In this document: positions 19,069 to 30,489 of the stretch, piece after piece
How positions within the stretch are numbered: position 1 is the first letter of the stretch
Layout: each line of letters begins with the position of its first letter
Assembly: GCF_004027225.2 (NCBI RefSeq)
Contig: NC_044301.2
Span: forward strand, 27,662,300-27,726,299
Reading direction: 5' to 3'
From: Strigops habroptila
Taxonomy: Eukaryota; Chordata; Aves; Psittaciformes; Psittacidae
Length of the DNA stretch: 64,000 nt
Program-made: the position numbers and the translations under genes
Notes under the pieces: generated by a model
Told to the model about the DNA's origin: nothing
The model's input: the letters and a program-made list of their open reading frames with translations, nothing else
Database searches by the model: none

Positions 19069-20500
19069 TTGGCATAGACTATCTCAGGAGAGGGTACTTC
19101 AAAGACCCCAAAGGGTATAGATGGGCTTTTGGTATCACTGCATTGGAGACAGAGGAAATGAAGCAGCTGTCCCCCTTGCCCGGTCTCTCAGAAGATCCTT
19201 CTGTTGTGGGGTTGCTGAAGGTCGAAGAACAACAAGTGCCAATCGCGACCACAACAGTGCACTTCAGCATTATTGCACCAACCAAGACTCCCTGATTCCC
19301 ATCCATAAGCTGATCCGCAGACTGGAGAGCCAAGGAGTGATCAGCAGGACCCGCTCACCCTTTAATAGCCCCATATGGCCAGTGCAAAAGTCTAATGGAG
19401 AGTGGAGACTAACAGTAAACTATGGTGGCCTGAATGAAGTCACACCACCATTGAGTGCTGCCGTACCGAACATGCTAGAACTTCAATATGAACTGGAGTC
19501 AAAGGCAGCCAAGGGGGTACCACAACTGATATTGCCAATGCATTTTTCTCAATCCCTTTGGCAGCAGAATGCAGGCCACAGTTCATTGTTACTTGGAGGG
19601 GCGTCCAGTACACTTGGAACCGACTGCCCCAGGGGTGGAAACACAGCCCTACCATCTGCCATGGATTGATCCAGACTGCACTGGAACAGGGGCAAGCTCC
19701 AGAACACCTGCAATACATTGATGACATTATCATGTGCGGCGATACAGTGGAAGAAGTTTTTGAGAAAGGGAGGAAAATAATCCAAACCCTGCTGAAGGCT
19801 GTTTTTGCAATAAAATGGAGTAAAGGTCAAGGGACCTGCACTGGACATTGAATTTTGGGGAATAAAACGGCAAGATGGACGCCGCCAGATCCCCACAGAC
19901 GTGATCAACTAGATAACAGCAATGTCTCCACCAACTAACAAGAAAGAAACACAAGCTTTCTTAGGTGTTGTGGGGTTCTGGAGAATGCACATCCCAAATT
20001 ACAGTCTGATTGTATGCCCTGTCTATCACGTGACCCGGAAGAAATATGATTTCAAATGGGGCCTTGAGCAACAACAAGCCTTTGAAAAAATTAAATGAGA
20101 GATAGTTCATGCAGTAGCCCTTGGACCAATCTGGACCGGGCCTGATATGAAAAATGTTCTCTGTAGTGCAGCCCGGGATAATGGTCCTACCTGGAGCCTC
20201 TGGCAGAAAGCTCCAGGGGAGACTTGAAGTCGACCCCTCGGCTTTCGGAGTTGGGCATATAAAGGATCCAAGACCAGCTATGCTCCCACTGAAAAAGAGA
20301 TACTGGCAGCCTATGAAGGGTTTTGCGCTGCTTCAGAAGTGATTGGCACTGAAGCACAGCTCCTCCTGGCACCCCGGTTGCCTGTGCTGGGCTGGATGTT
20401 CAAAGGCAGCATCTCCTCTACACATCATGCAACCGATGATAACATGGACTAAGCGGGCCACACTAATTACATGATGAGCTCAAATAGGAAATCCCAGTCA
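19069..20500 (+). pseudogene. ERV copy P: end of protease and reverse transcriptase
   Basis: It continues pro with IDYLRRGYF, then RT: HKLIRRLESQGVIS near 19300, PIWPVQKSNGEWRLTV near 19370, the LPQGWKHSPTICHG turn near 19627-19668, and the catalytic YIDD at 19714-19725. It then runs through thumb/connection words (AFLGVVGFWRMH near 19960-19990). Frameshifts near 19150, 19540 and 19840 and stops near 20097 make it non-functional. Confidence 0.9.
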
Positions 20501-20522
20501 TCCAGGAATTCTAGAAGTCATC

Positions 20523-21161
20523 ATGGACTGGCCAGAGGGCAAAGATTTTGGGATGTCACCAGAGGAGGAGGTGACGCGTGCTGAAGAGGCCCCACTATAT
20601 AATAAATTGTCAGAAAGTGAGAAGAAATATGCCTTGTTTACTGATGGGTCCTGCTGTACTGTGAGAAAGCATCGGAGATGGAAGGCAGCTGCATGGAGTC
20701 CACTACGACAAGTTGCAGAAACTGCTGAAGGAGAGGGTGAATTGTATCAGTTTGCAGAGGTGAAAGCCATCCAGCTGGCCTTGGATATTGCTGAACGAGA
20801 AAAATGGCCAGTACCGTATCTTTACACTGACTCGTGGATGGTGGCAAATGCCCTGTGGGGGTGGTTGCAGCAATGGAAGCAGAGCAAGTGGCAACACAGA
20901 AGTAAACCCATCTGGGCTGCTGCACTGTGGCAAGATATCGGTGCCTGGGTGCAGAACCTGGTGGGGAAGGTACACCACGTAGATGCTCATGTACCCAAGA
21001 GTTGGGCCACTGAGGAACACCGGAACAACCAGCAAGTGGATAAAGCTGCTAAGATTGAAGTGGCTCAGATGGATTTGGATTGGCAACATAAGGGTGAATT
21101 ATTTTTAGCCCAGTGGGCCTATGACACCTCAGGCCATCAAGGCACAGATGCAACATATTGA
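20523..21161 (+). pseudogene. ERV copy P: RNase H domain, open for 212 codons
   Basis: An intact frame contains the retroviral RNase H signatures: ALFTDGSC (first Asp) near residue 38-45, AEVKAIQLALD (Glu), and YTDSWMVANALWGW (second Asp), with the later HVDAHVPKS segment. It ends with the first His of the integrase zinc-binding domain (DTSGHQG) and a TGA where a sense codon is expected. Retained length suggests a moderately young copy. RNase H degrades the RNA strand of RNA-DNA hybrids during reverse transcription. Confidence 0.9.
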
Positions 21162-21966
21162 TGGGCTCGTGATCGAGGGGAGGATGTAACAATGGACACT
21201 ATTGCTTAAGATATTCACGAATGTGAAACGTGCTGCAATTAAGCAAGCCCAGTGGTTAAAGCCTCTCTGGTATGGAGGACGATGGCTGAAGTACAACTAT
21301 TGGGAGGCCTGGCAGATTGACTATATTACACTCCCACCACCCCACCAAGGAAAGCGCTATGTGCTTACCATGGTGGAAGCAACCACGGGATGGCTGGAAA
21401 CATACGCTGTGCCCCACGCCACTGCCCTGAACACTATCCTGGGAATTGAGAAACAAGTCTTGTGGTGACATGGCACCCCAGAGAGAATTGAGTCAAACAA
21501 TGGGACTCATTTCCGGAACAACTTTATAGACACTTGGGCCAAAGAGCATGGCATTGAGTGGATATATCACATCCCCTACCATGCACCAGCCTCTGGGAAA
21601 ATCGAACGGTACAATGGGCTGTTAAAAACTACACTGAGAGCAATGGGTGGTGGGACTTTCAAACACTGGGATACACATTTACCAAAAGCCACCTGGTTGG
21701 TCAACAGTAGGGGATCTGCCAACAGGGCTGGCCCAGCCCAATCAGAACTTTTACGTACTGTAGAGGGGAATAAAGTTCCTGTGGTGCACATAAAGAATTT
21801 GTTGGGGAAGACAGTCTGGGTTATTCCTGCTTCAGGTAAAGGCAAACCCGCTCATGGGGTTGCTTTTGCTCAGGGACCTGGATATACTTGGTGGGTAATG
21901 CAAGAAGATGGGGAATTCCGATATGTACCTCAAGGGGATTTCATTTTGGGGGAAAACAGCCAATGA
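21162..21966 (+). pseudogene. ERV copy P: integrase
   Basis: Core blocks present: WQIDYITLP (catalytic Asp), VLTMVEATTGWLETY, then ESNNGTHF where M2 has SDNGTH (second catalytic Asp changed to Asn), and YHAPASGKIERYNG (catalytic Glu). An in-frame TGA near 21466 replaces an Arg codon. The C-terminal domain is open from 21643 to the final stop at 21964-21966. The damage rules out activity. Confidence 0.9.
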
Positions 21967-22390
21967 ACTCAATTGTATGCTGTTGCCTGCTCTATAACAC
22001 TTTTATAGCCCACCAGCTAGATATCTTCAGGTCGCCAGCAAGTGACCCTGACTTCCCTCCGATCATCACCTCAACAAAGAATGAATTTTGACAAAACCAC
22101 ATGAGCTCAGCAGTGACCAGACGAGTTTGGCGTTGTCATCAGCAGGCAACAACTCAACACTACACACCGTCCTTCCTGCCCTGAAAGAGTATTACAAGAG
22201 ATGGAGCCTGACATCATGGACTGGATGAATTCAGCAGCTTTATAGGGATTGGTCCATGGACTAGGGAATGATATCTTTGTGTGTGGGTGTGGGTGTATAT
22301 ATATGTGTATATATGGGACAGGGGCAATGGTGTGTTGAGAGATGTGGGATGTGATCATGACATGAATGGTATGGAATAAGGGGTGGATAC
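21967..22390 (+). mobile_element. ERV copy P: post-pol region, no env
   Basis: About 420 bp between the integrase stop and 3' LTR with no envelope-like frame, an alternating GT/TA simple repeat near 22277-22317, and a purine-rich run (AATAAGGGGTGGA) just before the LTR. Absence of env fits a cell-bound retroelement. The same region is present in P0 and P2. Confidence 0.85.
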
Positions 22391-22966
22391 TGTCCTGGGT
22401 TCAGCTATAGCAGTCATTTTTCTCCTTCTTAGTAGCTGGTGCAGTGCTGTGTTTTTTAACTTTCAGCCTGGGAACAATGCTGATAACAGCCATGTTTTAG
22501 TTGTTGCTAAGTAGTGTTTACTCTGACCAAGGCTAAGTAGTGTTTACTCTGACCAAGGCCTTTCTCAGTCTCATGCTCTGACAGGGAGGAGGGGCACGGG
22601 AAGCTGGTAAGAAGCAGAGACAGGACACCTGACCCACCTAGACAAAGGGGTATTCCATACCAGAGCACATTGTGCCCACTATAAAAACTGCGGGGAGTTA
22701 CCCGGAAGGCACAGTTCTCTGATCAGGTTCGGCTGGATATCGGTTGGCAGGTGGTGACCAGTTGTATTCTCTCCCCTTGTTATTCCCCTTATTGTTATTA
22801 TTGGTGGTAGCAGTAGTGGTTTTGTATTATACTTTAGTTACATGACTGTTCTTATCTCAAACCGTTGTGTTTACATTCTTTCCATTTTTCTCCCCATCCC
22901 TCCGGGAGCGGGGGGAGGAAGAACTGGGGTGGAGAGTGAGTTACTGGCTGGGCTTAAACAACGACA
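22391..22966 (+). mobile_element. ERV copy P: 3' LTR
   Basis: 576 bp from TGTCCTGGGTTCAG to AACAACGACA. It contains a private 26-bp tandem duplication (22506-22531 repeated at 22532-22557). Its right edge cuts into the minus-strand LTR of another family. Confidence 0.94.
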
Positions 22967-24468
22967 GGGCAAGTTAAGGATGGAGAGAAGTCACTCACTA
23001 ATTGCCATCATGGGCGAAAGAGACACAACTTGGGGAAATTAATTTAATTTATTATCAATAGAGTAGGATAATGAGAAATAAAAACAAAACTTAAAACACC
23101 TTCCCACCCCGCTTCTTCCCAGGCTCAGCTTCACTCCCAAATTCTCTACCTCCTCCCCCTGAGCAGCACGGAGGGACAAGGAATGGGGGTTGTGGTCAGT
23201 TCATCAGACAGTTGCCTCTGCCACTCCTTCCTCCTCATACTCTTCCCCTGCTCCAGCATGGGGTCCCTCCTGTAACCTTAAATCTTAAACTAACAATAGT
23301 GTATGTGCCTTTAACATAGTAGAATAAACCAAACTCTTCTAACTTACTAACACTTAGGGAGAAAGGAATGTTCGGCTGATGGGGGAAGGAGCATCACGGG
23401 ACCGATAACAACTAATGAGACAATAAATAAGACCAAGGATGCCAGCCTTCAAGATAATAGGGTGGTGCCCAGCAAGACTGGAACAGAAGAGAAGCAAGGA
23501 CATACCAACTGCTAACTCGGCACTAGGAGCTTGCAAGCGTGCGCAAGCACTGAGGTCATTCAGTAAACACAGTGAGGAAGACTATAGACGACCACCAAAG
23601 ACCCCCAATCAGCAAGAAAGCGCATGCGTAATTAGGATGCAAACATTATAATTAGTTCCTGGGAAAGCTATGAATATGCATGAGTATGCTAAATATATAC
23701 CCACTGTCAGCAAGTATCGGGTGCGCTCACCTTTGCGAAACGATTCGCGTGTGCGCCCAGCGCTGCAGTAAAGAATGCCTGCTTTCTAAAACTCCAAATT
23801 GAGTCTTAGAGTGTTTCTCTGACCAACTTTTATTGTAACACTCCCACAGTCCTCCAAGAAGTTCCCCAACGTGAGTCTTTCCCACAAGCTGCAGTTTTTC
23901 AACTGCTCCTGCATGGGTCCTTTCTGCAGTGTGCAGTCCTTCAGGAACAGACTGCTCCAGCATGGGTCCCTCGTGGGGTCACAATCTTGCCAGCAAACCT
24001 GCTCCAGAGTGATACCGAATTAAATTACTATTTCACTGTATAATTGATACCAAATTAAATTAGTATTTCAATGAATATAGAGACTTAGACATAGACAGGG
24101 CTACAAGGATTCTTAAACTAGTATTTCATTGTGTATAGAGGCTACAAGGATTCTCAAGTTAAGGCAGGCATGCAACAAGGCCTCGCTCTCCATGAGGCCA
24201 CAGGGCCACTGTCATTGGCATCTGCAGACTTGTTTCTCTCACATATTGTCACTCCTCTCTTCCAGCTGCTGCCCTGCGGCAGTTTTTTCCCCTTATTAAA
24301 TATGTCATCAGAGGTGCTACCACCGTCACCAACTGGCTCAGCTTTGGCCAGCAGCTGTTCCATGTTGGAGCTGGCTGGCATTGGCTCTATTGACTTCTGG
24401 CATCTTCTCACAGAAGCCACCCCTGCAGACCCCCTGATATCAAAACCTTGACATGCAAATCCAATACA
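22967..24468 (-). mobile_element. Long LTR of a second family, minus strand, interrupted
   Basis: Reverse complement of the element at 49624-50757. Its 3' part is at 22967-23270, the middle at 23841-24010, and its 5' end (complement of TGTATTGG) at 24461-24468. A solo LTR of a third kind splits it at 23271-23840. The low-coordinate end is cut off by copy P, so P inserted later or removed it. A local A/T-rich duplicated stretch (24010-24150, word GCTACAAGGATTCT twice) is not in the 49.6-kb copy. Confidence 0.85.
23271..23840 (+). mobile_element. Solo LTR with 4-bp target duplication
   Basis: 570 bp, starting TGTAACC and ending TTGTAACA, flanked by CTCC at 23267-23270 and 23841-23844. The related LTR at 49.6 kb shows the uninterrupted site (complement of GGGAGGGACC near 50325), which confirms the insertion point and the 4-bp duplication. 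A TATA-like AAATATATAC near 23690 and AGTAAAGAATGCC near 23768 support plus orientation. A 4-bp duplication and this layout suggest a class I (gammaretrovirus-like) element. Confidence 0.92.
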
Positions 24469-26640
24469 CAGTCAGAGGTGTCCAGAGTTGGGCAACTGCA
24501 ATTCAGGCTAGTGGAGGCTCCTCCCCTGCTAGCACAAACTAGAAGGAGTACAGCAGGTATTTGGCTGAAACATCTTCATGCCTATTCCTCCAAAATATAT
24601 TCTGAAATTCTGTCTTAAGCCTCTTGACCAAAGCCAAAGCTTGTTTCCTAAAATCCTATTTGCATCCCCTTAGTTAAAGAGATTCTGTGTACGTCATCAT
24701 GTTCTTAACATGATACAGATCTATGGCCTTAAGTGAAGACTAGAGCAGCTGCAGAATATTTTATGTTGCAGAGGAAGTAGAAATTTTAGGTAATAAGAAA
24801 CATTAACACAGATTTTGACAACGTTTCAGTAAATAAGAATATAGCCTGCAAACTAAAGATTAGAACAAAATGTGCAAAAGCAGGTTCTCAAAAACTTGCT
24901 GTGTTAGTAAATTGTCTTTATTTCAAAGCAGTAAGGGAGAAACTACGTCATCCCTCTGCCACTGCATACAAAGAGTCCCTGTTTGGGATCAATGAATAGG
25001 TATGTGTGGCCAACCTTCTTGCAGTTGCCTGCAGGTTATGGATTTGGAAGTTGGTGGAAAAATTCTGATTGAGCCTGAACATTCACTCACATCTGGACTT
25101 CAATGTAACAGCCTAAAGGGAGCGTTGCTCTAAATTTTAAATTTCACTGAACTTGATGAAGGGCTTGACGTGTTCTACAGGAAGAGGTCGGAAAAGCTGT
25201 AAATATTTATTTCAATGAGATTAAACCTGTGCTTTCAATGCTGCTTTTACACTTTCACCTATGTATCCATTTACAGTCTCTGCAGAACCCTTCCAGTGCA
25301 TTTCTGTCCTAGGAAATCTTTAGCATACATACACTGAAAGGCAATGTACACAGCATATAGCCCTGTAAGGGACCAGGGTAGTGGAATCTGTGGGCAACTG
25401 CATCGAAATTGCTAATTTGTCAGCTCATCAGTAGAAAAAAACAGCTGGGCAAGAAAGAGGAAGCTTGGGCTGATTCAGGGCCATGACAAGTGAATTCTTG
25501 ATTTAGTTCTTTCTATATCCTCCTCTTCTTGTTTCCATCCATAAATGCATGGAATTCCTGGTCTACAAAGCAAGTAACCTGCAATGCAGCAGTAGGAAGA
25601 AACCAGTGAGTGTTCATGCCACAAATGTCAGGTTGTGTAGGATCAAGTCCAGGCATGAATGGCTGCGTACGTATCATTTGTTAAAGCAATGCTCCTTCTC
25701 AGGATTATTTGCTGATTTCCTGTTTAGGAAGTTGCACCGCTGCTCATTTAGGCTTGCATGCAGAAATTAAGTTTATAGGTAATATTTGGAAAACAGTTAC
25801 TCAAATTGGCTTAATACATTTCCATAATGACTATTGCATATATGCAATAACTATTTTTTAAGCCATCAAATATTTTGTTCCATCAGGCCACTTTCTATGA
25901 AATAGTTCTATTTGTACTGGCTACTGAAAATAAATTACGACAACATTCTCCCAGGTCAAAAGCAAACCTCATACAATGCCCACTGTGATCACTGTGAATT
26001 AATAGGGATCTCCTGATGCAACAACAGGTTCACAAAGCTGAGGTGTTGTAGCTTACACCGTTCATCATTCAGGACATCTCCAGTAAAAGGATTTTTAAAT
26101 AAAGGTAGCAGGTTTTAGTATTATGATGCTGTACAACACTAAAATCTCTTTACTTCAAAGAACAAATAGTTTCATATCTCAAGCATTTCATGTCAAATAT
26201 TTGCCAGGATTTTTATCTTAGTCCAACTATTTCCAGTGGCTCTAATGCTATGTAAAAGACTGTAGCAAGACATCTCCAGGGGATTGATTATATTGCTATT
26301 TGGCTTTATATCTCTTTCACTAATTCAAATAAATCATGAGCTTCTTCAGATGTATCAGAGAGCATTCCATTTCCTCAACTGTAAATGACAAATGATGAAT
26401 AATACACATTGCTGACTTTTTCCCCACCTCAAATTCCCATCTAGCTCGCCAGTGACTCAAACTGTTGCATTTAGTCTATTTTTGCAGATGTCCTGCAAAA
26501 TGATTGCGACTCTCTCAGATTTCATAGAAGATCATTCTTGTTCAGTGATATACATATGTATGCATTGTATTCAGCTCATTTACTGTAAGTGTGAATTTAG
26601 AGGTTCTTCCTTCCCACTTGAATATACAGAAAAATGTGGA
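24469..26640. other. Apparently unique non-coding DNA
   Basis: No repeat family, exon with splice sites, or long open frame recognised over about 2.2 kb. Short open frames here (up to about 73 codons) look random. Confidence 0.6.
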
Positions 26641-26741
26641 ATAGAATCATAGAATCATAGAATCATAGAATCGTAAGGGTTGGAAAGGACCTTAAGATCA
26701 TCTAGTTCCAACCCCCCTGCCATGGGCAGGGACACCTTGCC

Positions 26742-29648
26742 CTAAACCATGTGGCTCAAGGCTCTGTCCAACCTGGCCTTGAACACCGCCAGGGATGGAG
26801 CATCCACAACCTCCCTGGGCAACCCATTCCAGTGCTTCACCACCCTCACTGTAAAGAACTTCTTCCTTATATCTAATCTAAACTTCCTCTGTTTAAGTTT
26901 GAACCCATTACCCCTTGTCCTACCACTACAGTCCCTAAGGAAGAGTCCCTCCCCAGCATCCTTGTAGACCCCCTTCAGATACTGGAAGGCTGCTATGAGG
27001 TCACCACGCAGCCTTCTCTTCTCCAGGCTGAACAGCCCCAACTTTCTCAGCCTGTCTTCATATGGGAGGTGCTCCAGCCCTCTTATCATCCTCGTGGCCC
27101 TCCTCTGGACTCGCTCCAACAGCTCCATGTCCTTTTTATGTTGAGGACACCAGAACTGTACGCAGTACTCCAAGTGAGGTCTCACAAGAGCAGAGTAGAG
27201 GGGCAGGATCACCTCCTTCGACCTGCTGGCCACGCTTCTTTTGATGCAGCCCAGGATACGGTTGGCTTTCTGGGCTGCAAGCGCACACTGCCGGCTCATG
27301 TTAAGCTTCTCGTCAACCAACACCCCCAAGTCCTTTTCTGCAGGGCTGCTCTGAATCTCTTCTCTGCCCAGCCTGTAGCAGTGCCTGGGGTTGCCCCGAC
27401 CCAGATGTAGGACCTTGCACTTGGCTTGGTTAAACTTCATAAGGTTGGCATCAGCCCACCTCACAAGCGTGTCAAGGTCCCTCTGGATGGCATCCCTTCC
27501 CTCCAGCGTATCAACCGAACCACACAGCTTGGTGTCATCGGCAAACTTGCTGAGGGCGCGCTCAATCCCACTGTCCATGTCACCGACAAAGATGTTGAAC
27601 AGGACCGGTCCCAACACCGATCCCTGAGGGACACCACTCGTTACAGGTTTCCAACTGGACATCGAGCCATTTACCACAACTCTTTGCGTGCGGCCATCGA
27701 GCCAGTTTTTTATCCACCGAGTGGTCCATCTATCAAATTGATGTCTCTCCAATTTAGAGACAAGGATGTCATGCGGGACAGTGTCGAACGCTTTGCACAA
27801 GTCCAGGTAGATGACATCAACTGCTCTGCCGCTGTCCATCAGTTCCGTGGCTCCATCATAGAAGGCCACCAAATTGGTCAGGCAGGATTTCCCCTTAGTG
27901 AAGCCATGTTGGCTGTCACCAACCACCTCGTTGTTTTTCATGTGCCTTAGCATGTTTTCCAGGAGAAACTGTTCCAAGATTTTGCCAGGCACAGAGGTGA
28001 GGCTGACTGGTCTGTAGCTCCCCGGGTCTTCCACCTTCCCCTTCTTGAAAATGGGGGTTATATTACCCTTCTTCCAGTCATCGGGAACTTCACCTGACTG
28101 CCAGGATTTTTCGAATATGATGGACAGTGGCTTAGCAACTTCATTCGCCAGCTCCTTCAGGACCCGTGGATGGATTTCATCAGGTCCCATGGACTTGTGC
28201 ACGTTCAGGTTCTTAAGATGGTCTCGAACCTGATCCTCTCCTACAGTGGGCCTAAGGTCTTCGTTCTCACAGTCCCTGCATTTGCTTTCCAAGACTTGGG
28301 TTGTGTGGTCAGAGCATTTGCTGGTGAAGATGGAGGCAAAGAAGTCATTAAGAACCTCAGCCTTCTCCAAATCCATGGTAGCCAGTTCTCCTGATAGCTT
28401 CTGGAGAGGGCCTACATTGTCCCTAGTCTGTCTTTTATTTGCTACGTATCTATAGAATCCTTTCCTGTTATCTTTTACATCCCTTGCCAAACTTAATTCT
28501 AGCTGGGCCTTAGCTTTCCTAACCTGGTCCCTAGCTTCTCGGGCAATGTTCCTGTATTCTTCCCAGGCTGCCTGTCCTTGCTTCCACCTTCTATAAGCTT
28601 CTTTTTTCCCTCTAAGTTTCCTCAGCAGCTCCTTGTCCATCCATGGAGGTCTCCTGGCCCTCCTGCTGCACTTTCTTCTAGTCGGGATGCAACACTCTTG
28701 AGCACGTAGCAGGTGATCCTTGAATACCGACCAGCAGTCTTGGGCCCCCCTGCCCTCTAGGACTGTATCCCATGAAACCTTACTAAGGAGGCTCCTGAAG
28801 AGGCCAAAGTCTGCTTTCTTGAAGTCCAGGGCAGTGAGCTTGCTGCACGCTCTTCTCACCGTCCTGAGGATCTCAAACTCAACCATCTCGTGATCACTAG
28901 AGCCAAGGCTGCCCTGGAGCGTTACATTTCCAACCAGTCCCTCCCTGTTGGTGAGCACAAGGTCCAGCATGGCACCTCTCCTCGTCGGCTCCTCTACTGC
29001 TTGAAAGAGGAAGTTGTCTTCCACACAATCGAGGAACCTCCTGGATTGCTTGTGCCGGGCCGTACCATCCCTCCAACAGATGTCAGGATGGTTGAAGTCC
29101 CCCATGAGGACCAGGGCCTGCGAGCGTGAGGCTGCTCCTATCTGTCTGTAGAGCGCTTCATCCACAGAGTCCTCTTGATCAGGCGGCCTGTAACAGATCC
29201 CCACCGTAATGTCCCCTGTTGCTGTTTTCCCTTTGATCCTGACCCACAAACACTCTGTTACCTCATCACCCGTCCCCAGACAGAGTTCCATACTCTCTAG
29301 CCTATCACTGACATAGATAGCAACGCCCCCTCCCCGTCTGCCTGGCCTGTCTTTTCTAAACAGCCTGTAACCTTCCATTCCAACATTCCAGTCATAGGAG
29401 CCATCCCACCATGTTTCTGTGATACCAATGACATCATATTCCCGTAGCCTTGCACACATCTCTAATTCCTCTTGCTTGTTCCCCATACTACGGGCGTTTG
29501 TATAGAGGCACCTTAGCCGAGCTCCAAATGAAGCCGACTCAATGGCTGGAGCAGCTGGAACATCTCTACATCGCTCCAAGCACTTATTACAGGTGCTGGC
29601 AACTGACCAGGAATGTTGGGATGGATCAATGCTCCCCTCCCCCAACAC
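26742..29648 (-). CDS. CR1 ORF2: endonuclease / reverse transcriptase
   Basis: 968 codons without a stop. The N-terminal APE-type endonuclease has LYTNARS (Asn51), GITETWWD (Glu78), GICYRPP (about 150-156), MGDFNHPD (Asp184, Asn186) and GSSDHEMV (Ser251-Asp252-His253). The reverse transcriptase has [15 protein letters not shown] (545-559), [12 protein letters not shown] (614-625), [10 protein letters not shown] (672-681) and the catalytic FADD (702-705); the C-terminus ends DRALSHMV. It would nick target DNA and reverse-transcribe CR1 RNA. The assigned start is GTG: the nearby ATG at 29650 is out of frame and the ORF2 frame stays open upstream into ORF1, so initiation may be by overlap/reinitiation. 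All key residues are present. Confidence 0.93.
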   Translation of the reverse strand: MLGEGSIDPSQHSWSVASTCNKCLERCRDVPAAPAIESASFGARLRCLYTNARSMGNKQEELEMCARLREYDVIGITETWWDGSYDWNVGMEGYRLFRKDRPGRRGGGVAIYVSDRLESMELCLGTGDEVTECLWVRIKGKTATGDITVGICYRPPDQEDSVDEALYRQIGAASRSQALVLMGDFNHPDICWRDGTARHKQSRRFLDCVEDNFLFQAVEEPTRRGAMLDLVLTNREGLVGNVTLQGSLGSSDHEMVEFEILRTVRRACSKLTALDFKKADFGLFRSLLSKVSWDTVLEGRGAQDCWSVFKDHLLRAQECCIPTRRKCSRRARRPPWMDKELLRKLRGKKEAYRRWKQGQAAWEEYRNIAREARDQVRKAKAQLELSLARDVKDNRKGFYRYVANKRQTRDNVGPLQKLSGELATMDLEKAEVLNDFFASIFTSKCSDHTTQVLESKCRDCENEDLRPTVGEDQVRDHLKNLNVHKSMGPDEIHPRVLKELANEVAKPLSIIFEKSWQSGEVPDDWKKGNITPIFKKGKVEDPGSYRPVSLTSVPGKILEQFLLENMLRHMKNNEVVGDSQHGFTKGKSCLTNLVAFYDGATELMDSGRAVDVIYLDLCKAFDTVPHDILVSKLERHQFDRWTTRWIKNWLDGRTQRVVVNGSMSSWKPVTSGVPQGSVLGPVLFNIFVGDMDSGIERALSKFADDTKLCGSVDTLEGRDAIQRDLDTLVRWADANLMKFNQAKCKVLHLGRGNPRHCYRLGREEIQSSPAEKDLGVLVDEKLNMSRQCALAAQKANRILGCIKRSVASRSKEVILPLYSALVRPHLEYCVQFWCPQHKKDMELLERVQRRATRMIRGLEHLPYEDRLRKLGLFSLEKRRLRGDLIAAFQYLKGVYKDAGEGLFLRDCSGRTRGNGFKLKQRKFRLDIRKKFFTVRVVKHWNGLPREVVDAPSLAVFKARLDRALSHMV

Positions 29649-29650
29649 AT

Positions 29651-30448
29651 CTAGTTTAAAGCTTTCCTGACCAGCCTGGCAAGCCTCCTACCAAAACAGC
29701 TCTTCCCCTTCTTTGTCAGACCAGCTCCACCAGCCTCCAGTAGATCTGGCCTCCCAAATGGAGCCCCATGTTCTAAATAGCCAAACCCCTGACTATGGCA
29801 CCAGCATTCTAACCATTTATTAACCTGCCAGACACGCCTAGCTTTTTTAAGGTCCTCCCCTTTGCCCTGGAGAATCGATGAAAAAACTATCTGAGCTCCA
29901 GAGCCCCTAACCACCTCTCCCAGGGCTCTGTAGTCCTTCCTAATGTCCTCCAGGCAACTGCTGTCTATATCTCTAGCACCCACATGGACCACTAGAAGGG
30001 GGTAATAGTCAGCAGGACTTACTAGAGCAGGCAGCCTCTCAGCAACATCCCTGATCCGAGCCCCTGGCAGGCAACACACCTCCCTCGAGACTGGATCAGG
30101 CCGGCAGATAAGCGCCTCTGTGCCTTTCAAAGTAGAGTCCCCTACTACTATGACCCTCCGCTTCTTCCTGGAGGCACCAGTAGCGATCCTCTTTACTGGT
30201 GCATCAGCAGGGTGCTCATTAGGTGTGGTGGATGCTTTCTCATTAGCCTCCTGCAGAACCGCGAAACGGTTCTGGGTGGGGACATCAGATTTAGGAGGAA
30301 GCCCCTTGTCGTTAATTGTCCTCTTCCTCCTTTTTTTGTTCGTTTTTCTCGTGACTAATTCCCAGCTTCCTGGGTTGCTGCCCTCCTTCTTTCCTATACG
30401 AGCAATGCTGGACGTTTGCAGCCCCTGCGCAGTTTGAGCCTGGAGCAA
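29651..30448 (-). CDS. CR1 ORF1: esterase-like protein (5'-truncated)
   Basis: 265 codons shown; the frame is open further upstream (to about 30489) and the natural start is lost. A basic N-terminal part ([19 protein letters not shown]) is followed by an SGNH/GDSL-like esterase core: VVGDSTLKG (Ser in GDS, about 103-105), PGARIRD (128-134) and [10 protein letters not shown] (about 153-162, where a typical family member would have an Asn). CR1 ORF1 proteins bind RNA and carry such esterase domains. The stop overlaps the beginning of the ORF2 frame. Confidence 0.85.
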   Translation of the reverse strand: MLQAQTAQGLQTSSIARIGKKEGSNPGSWELVTRKTNKKRRKRTINDKGLPPKSDVPTQNRFAVLQEANEKASTTPNEHPADAPVKRIATGASRKKRRVIVVGDSTLKGTEALICRPDPVSREVCCLPGARIRDVAERLPALVSPADYYPLLVVHVGARDIDSSCLEDIRKDYRALGEVVRGSGAQIVFSSILQGKGEDLKKARRVWQVNKWLECWCHSQGFGYLEHGAPFGRPDLLEAGGAGLTKKGKSCFGRRLARLVRKALN

Positions 30449-30489
30449 GCAGCCCAGCTTCCTCTCAGCTTCCCTGGCATCTTTTAGCT

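Larger units (their letters stand above)
26641..30489 (-). mobile_element. Young CR1 LINE, 3.85 kb, ORF2 intact
   Basis: The minus-strand element ends in CR1 octamers (complement at 26641-26672) and the conserved CR1 3' UTR. It carries an uninterrupted ORF2, and a 5'-truncated ORF1 whose frame remains open to the left edge of similarity near 30489. Full-length CR1 is about 4.5 kb, so roughly the 5' UTR and start of ORF1 are missing. No target duplication is apparent, as is usual for CR1. Confidence 0.95.

Noticed and set aside
27426-27950. Plus-strand open frames within the 26.6-30.5 kb CR1
   Set aside because: They are antisense shadows of the CR1 ORF2, which has catalytic motifs and full length.
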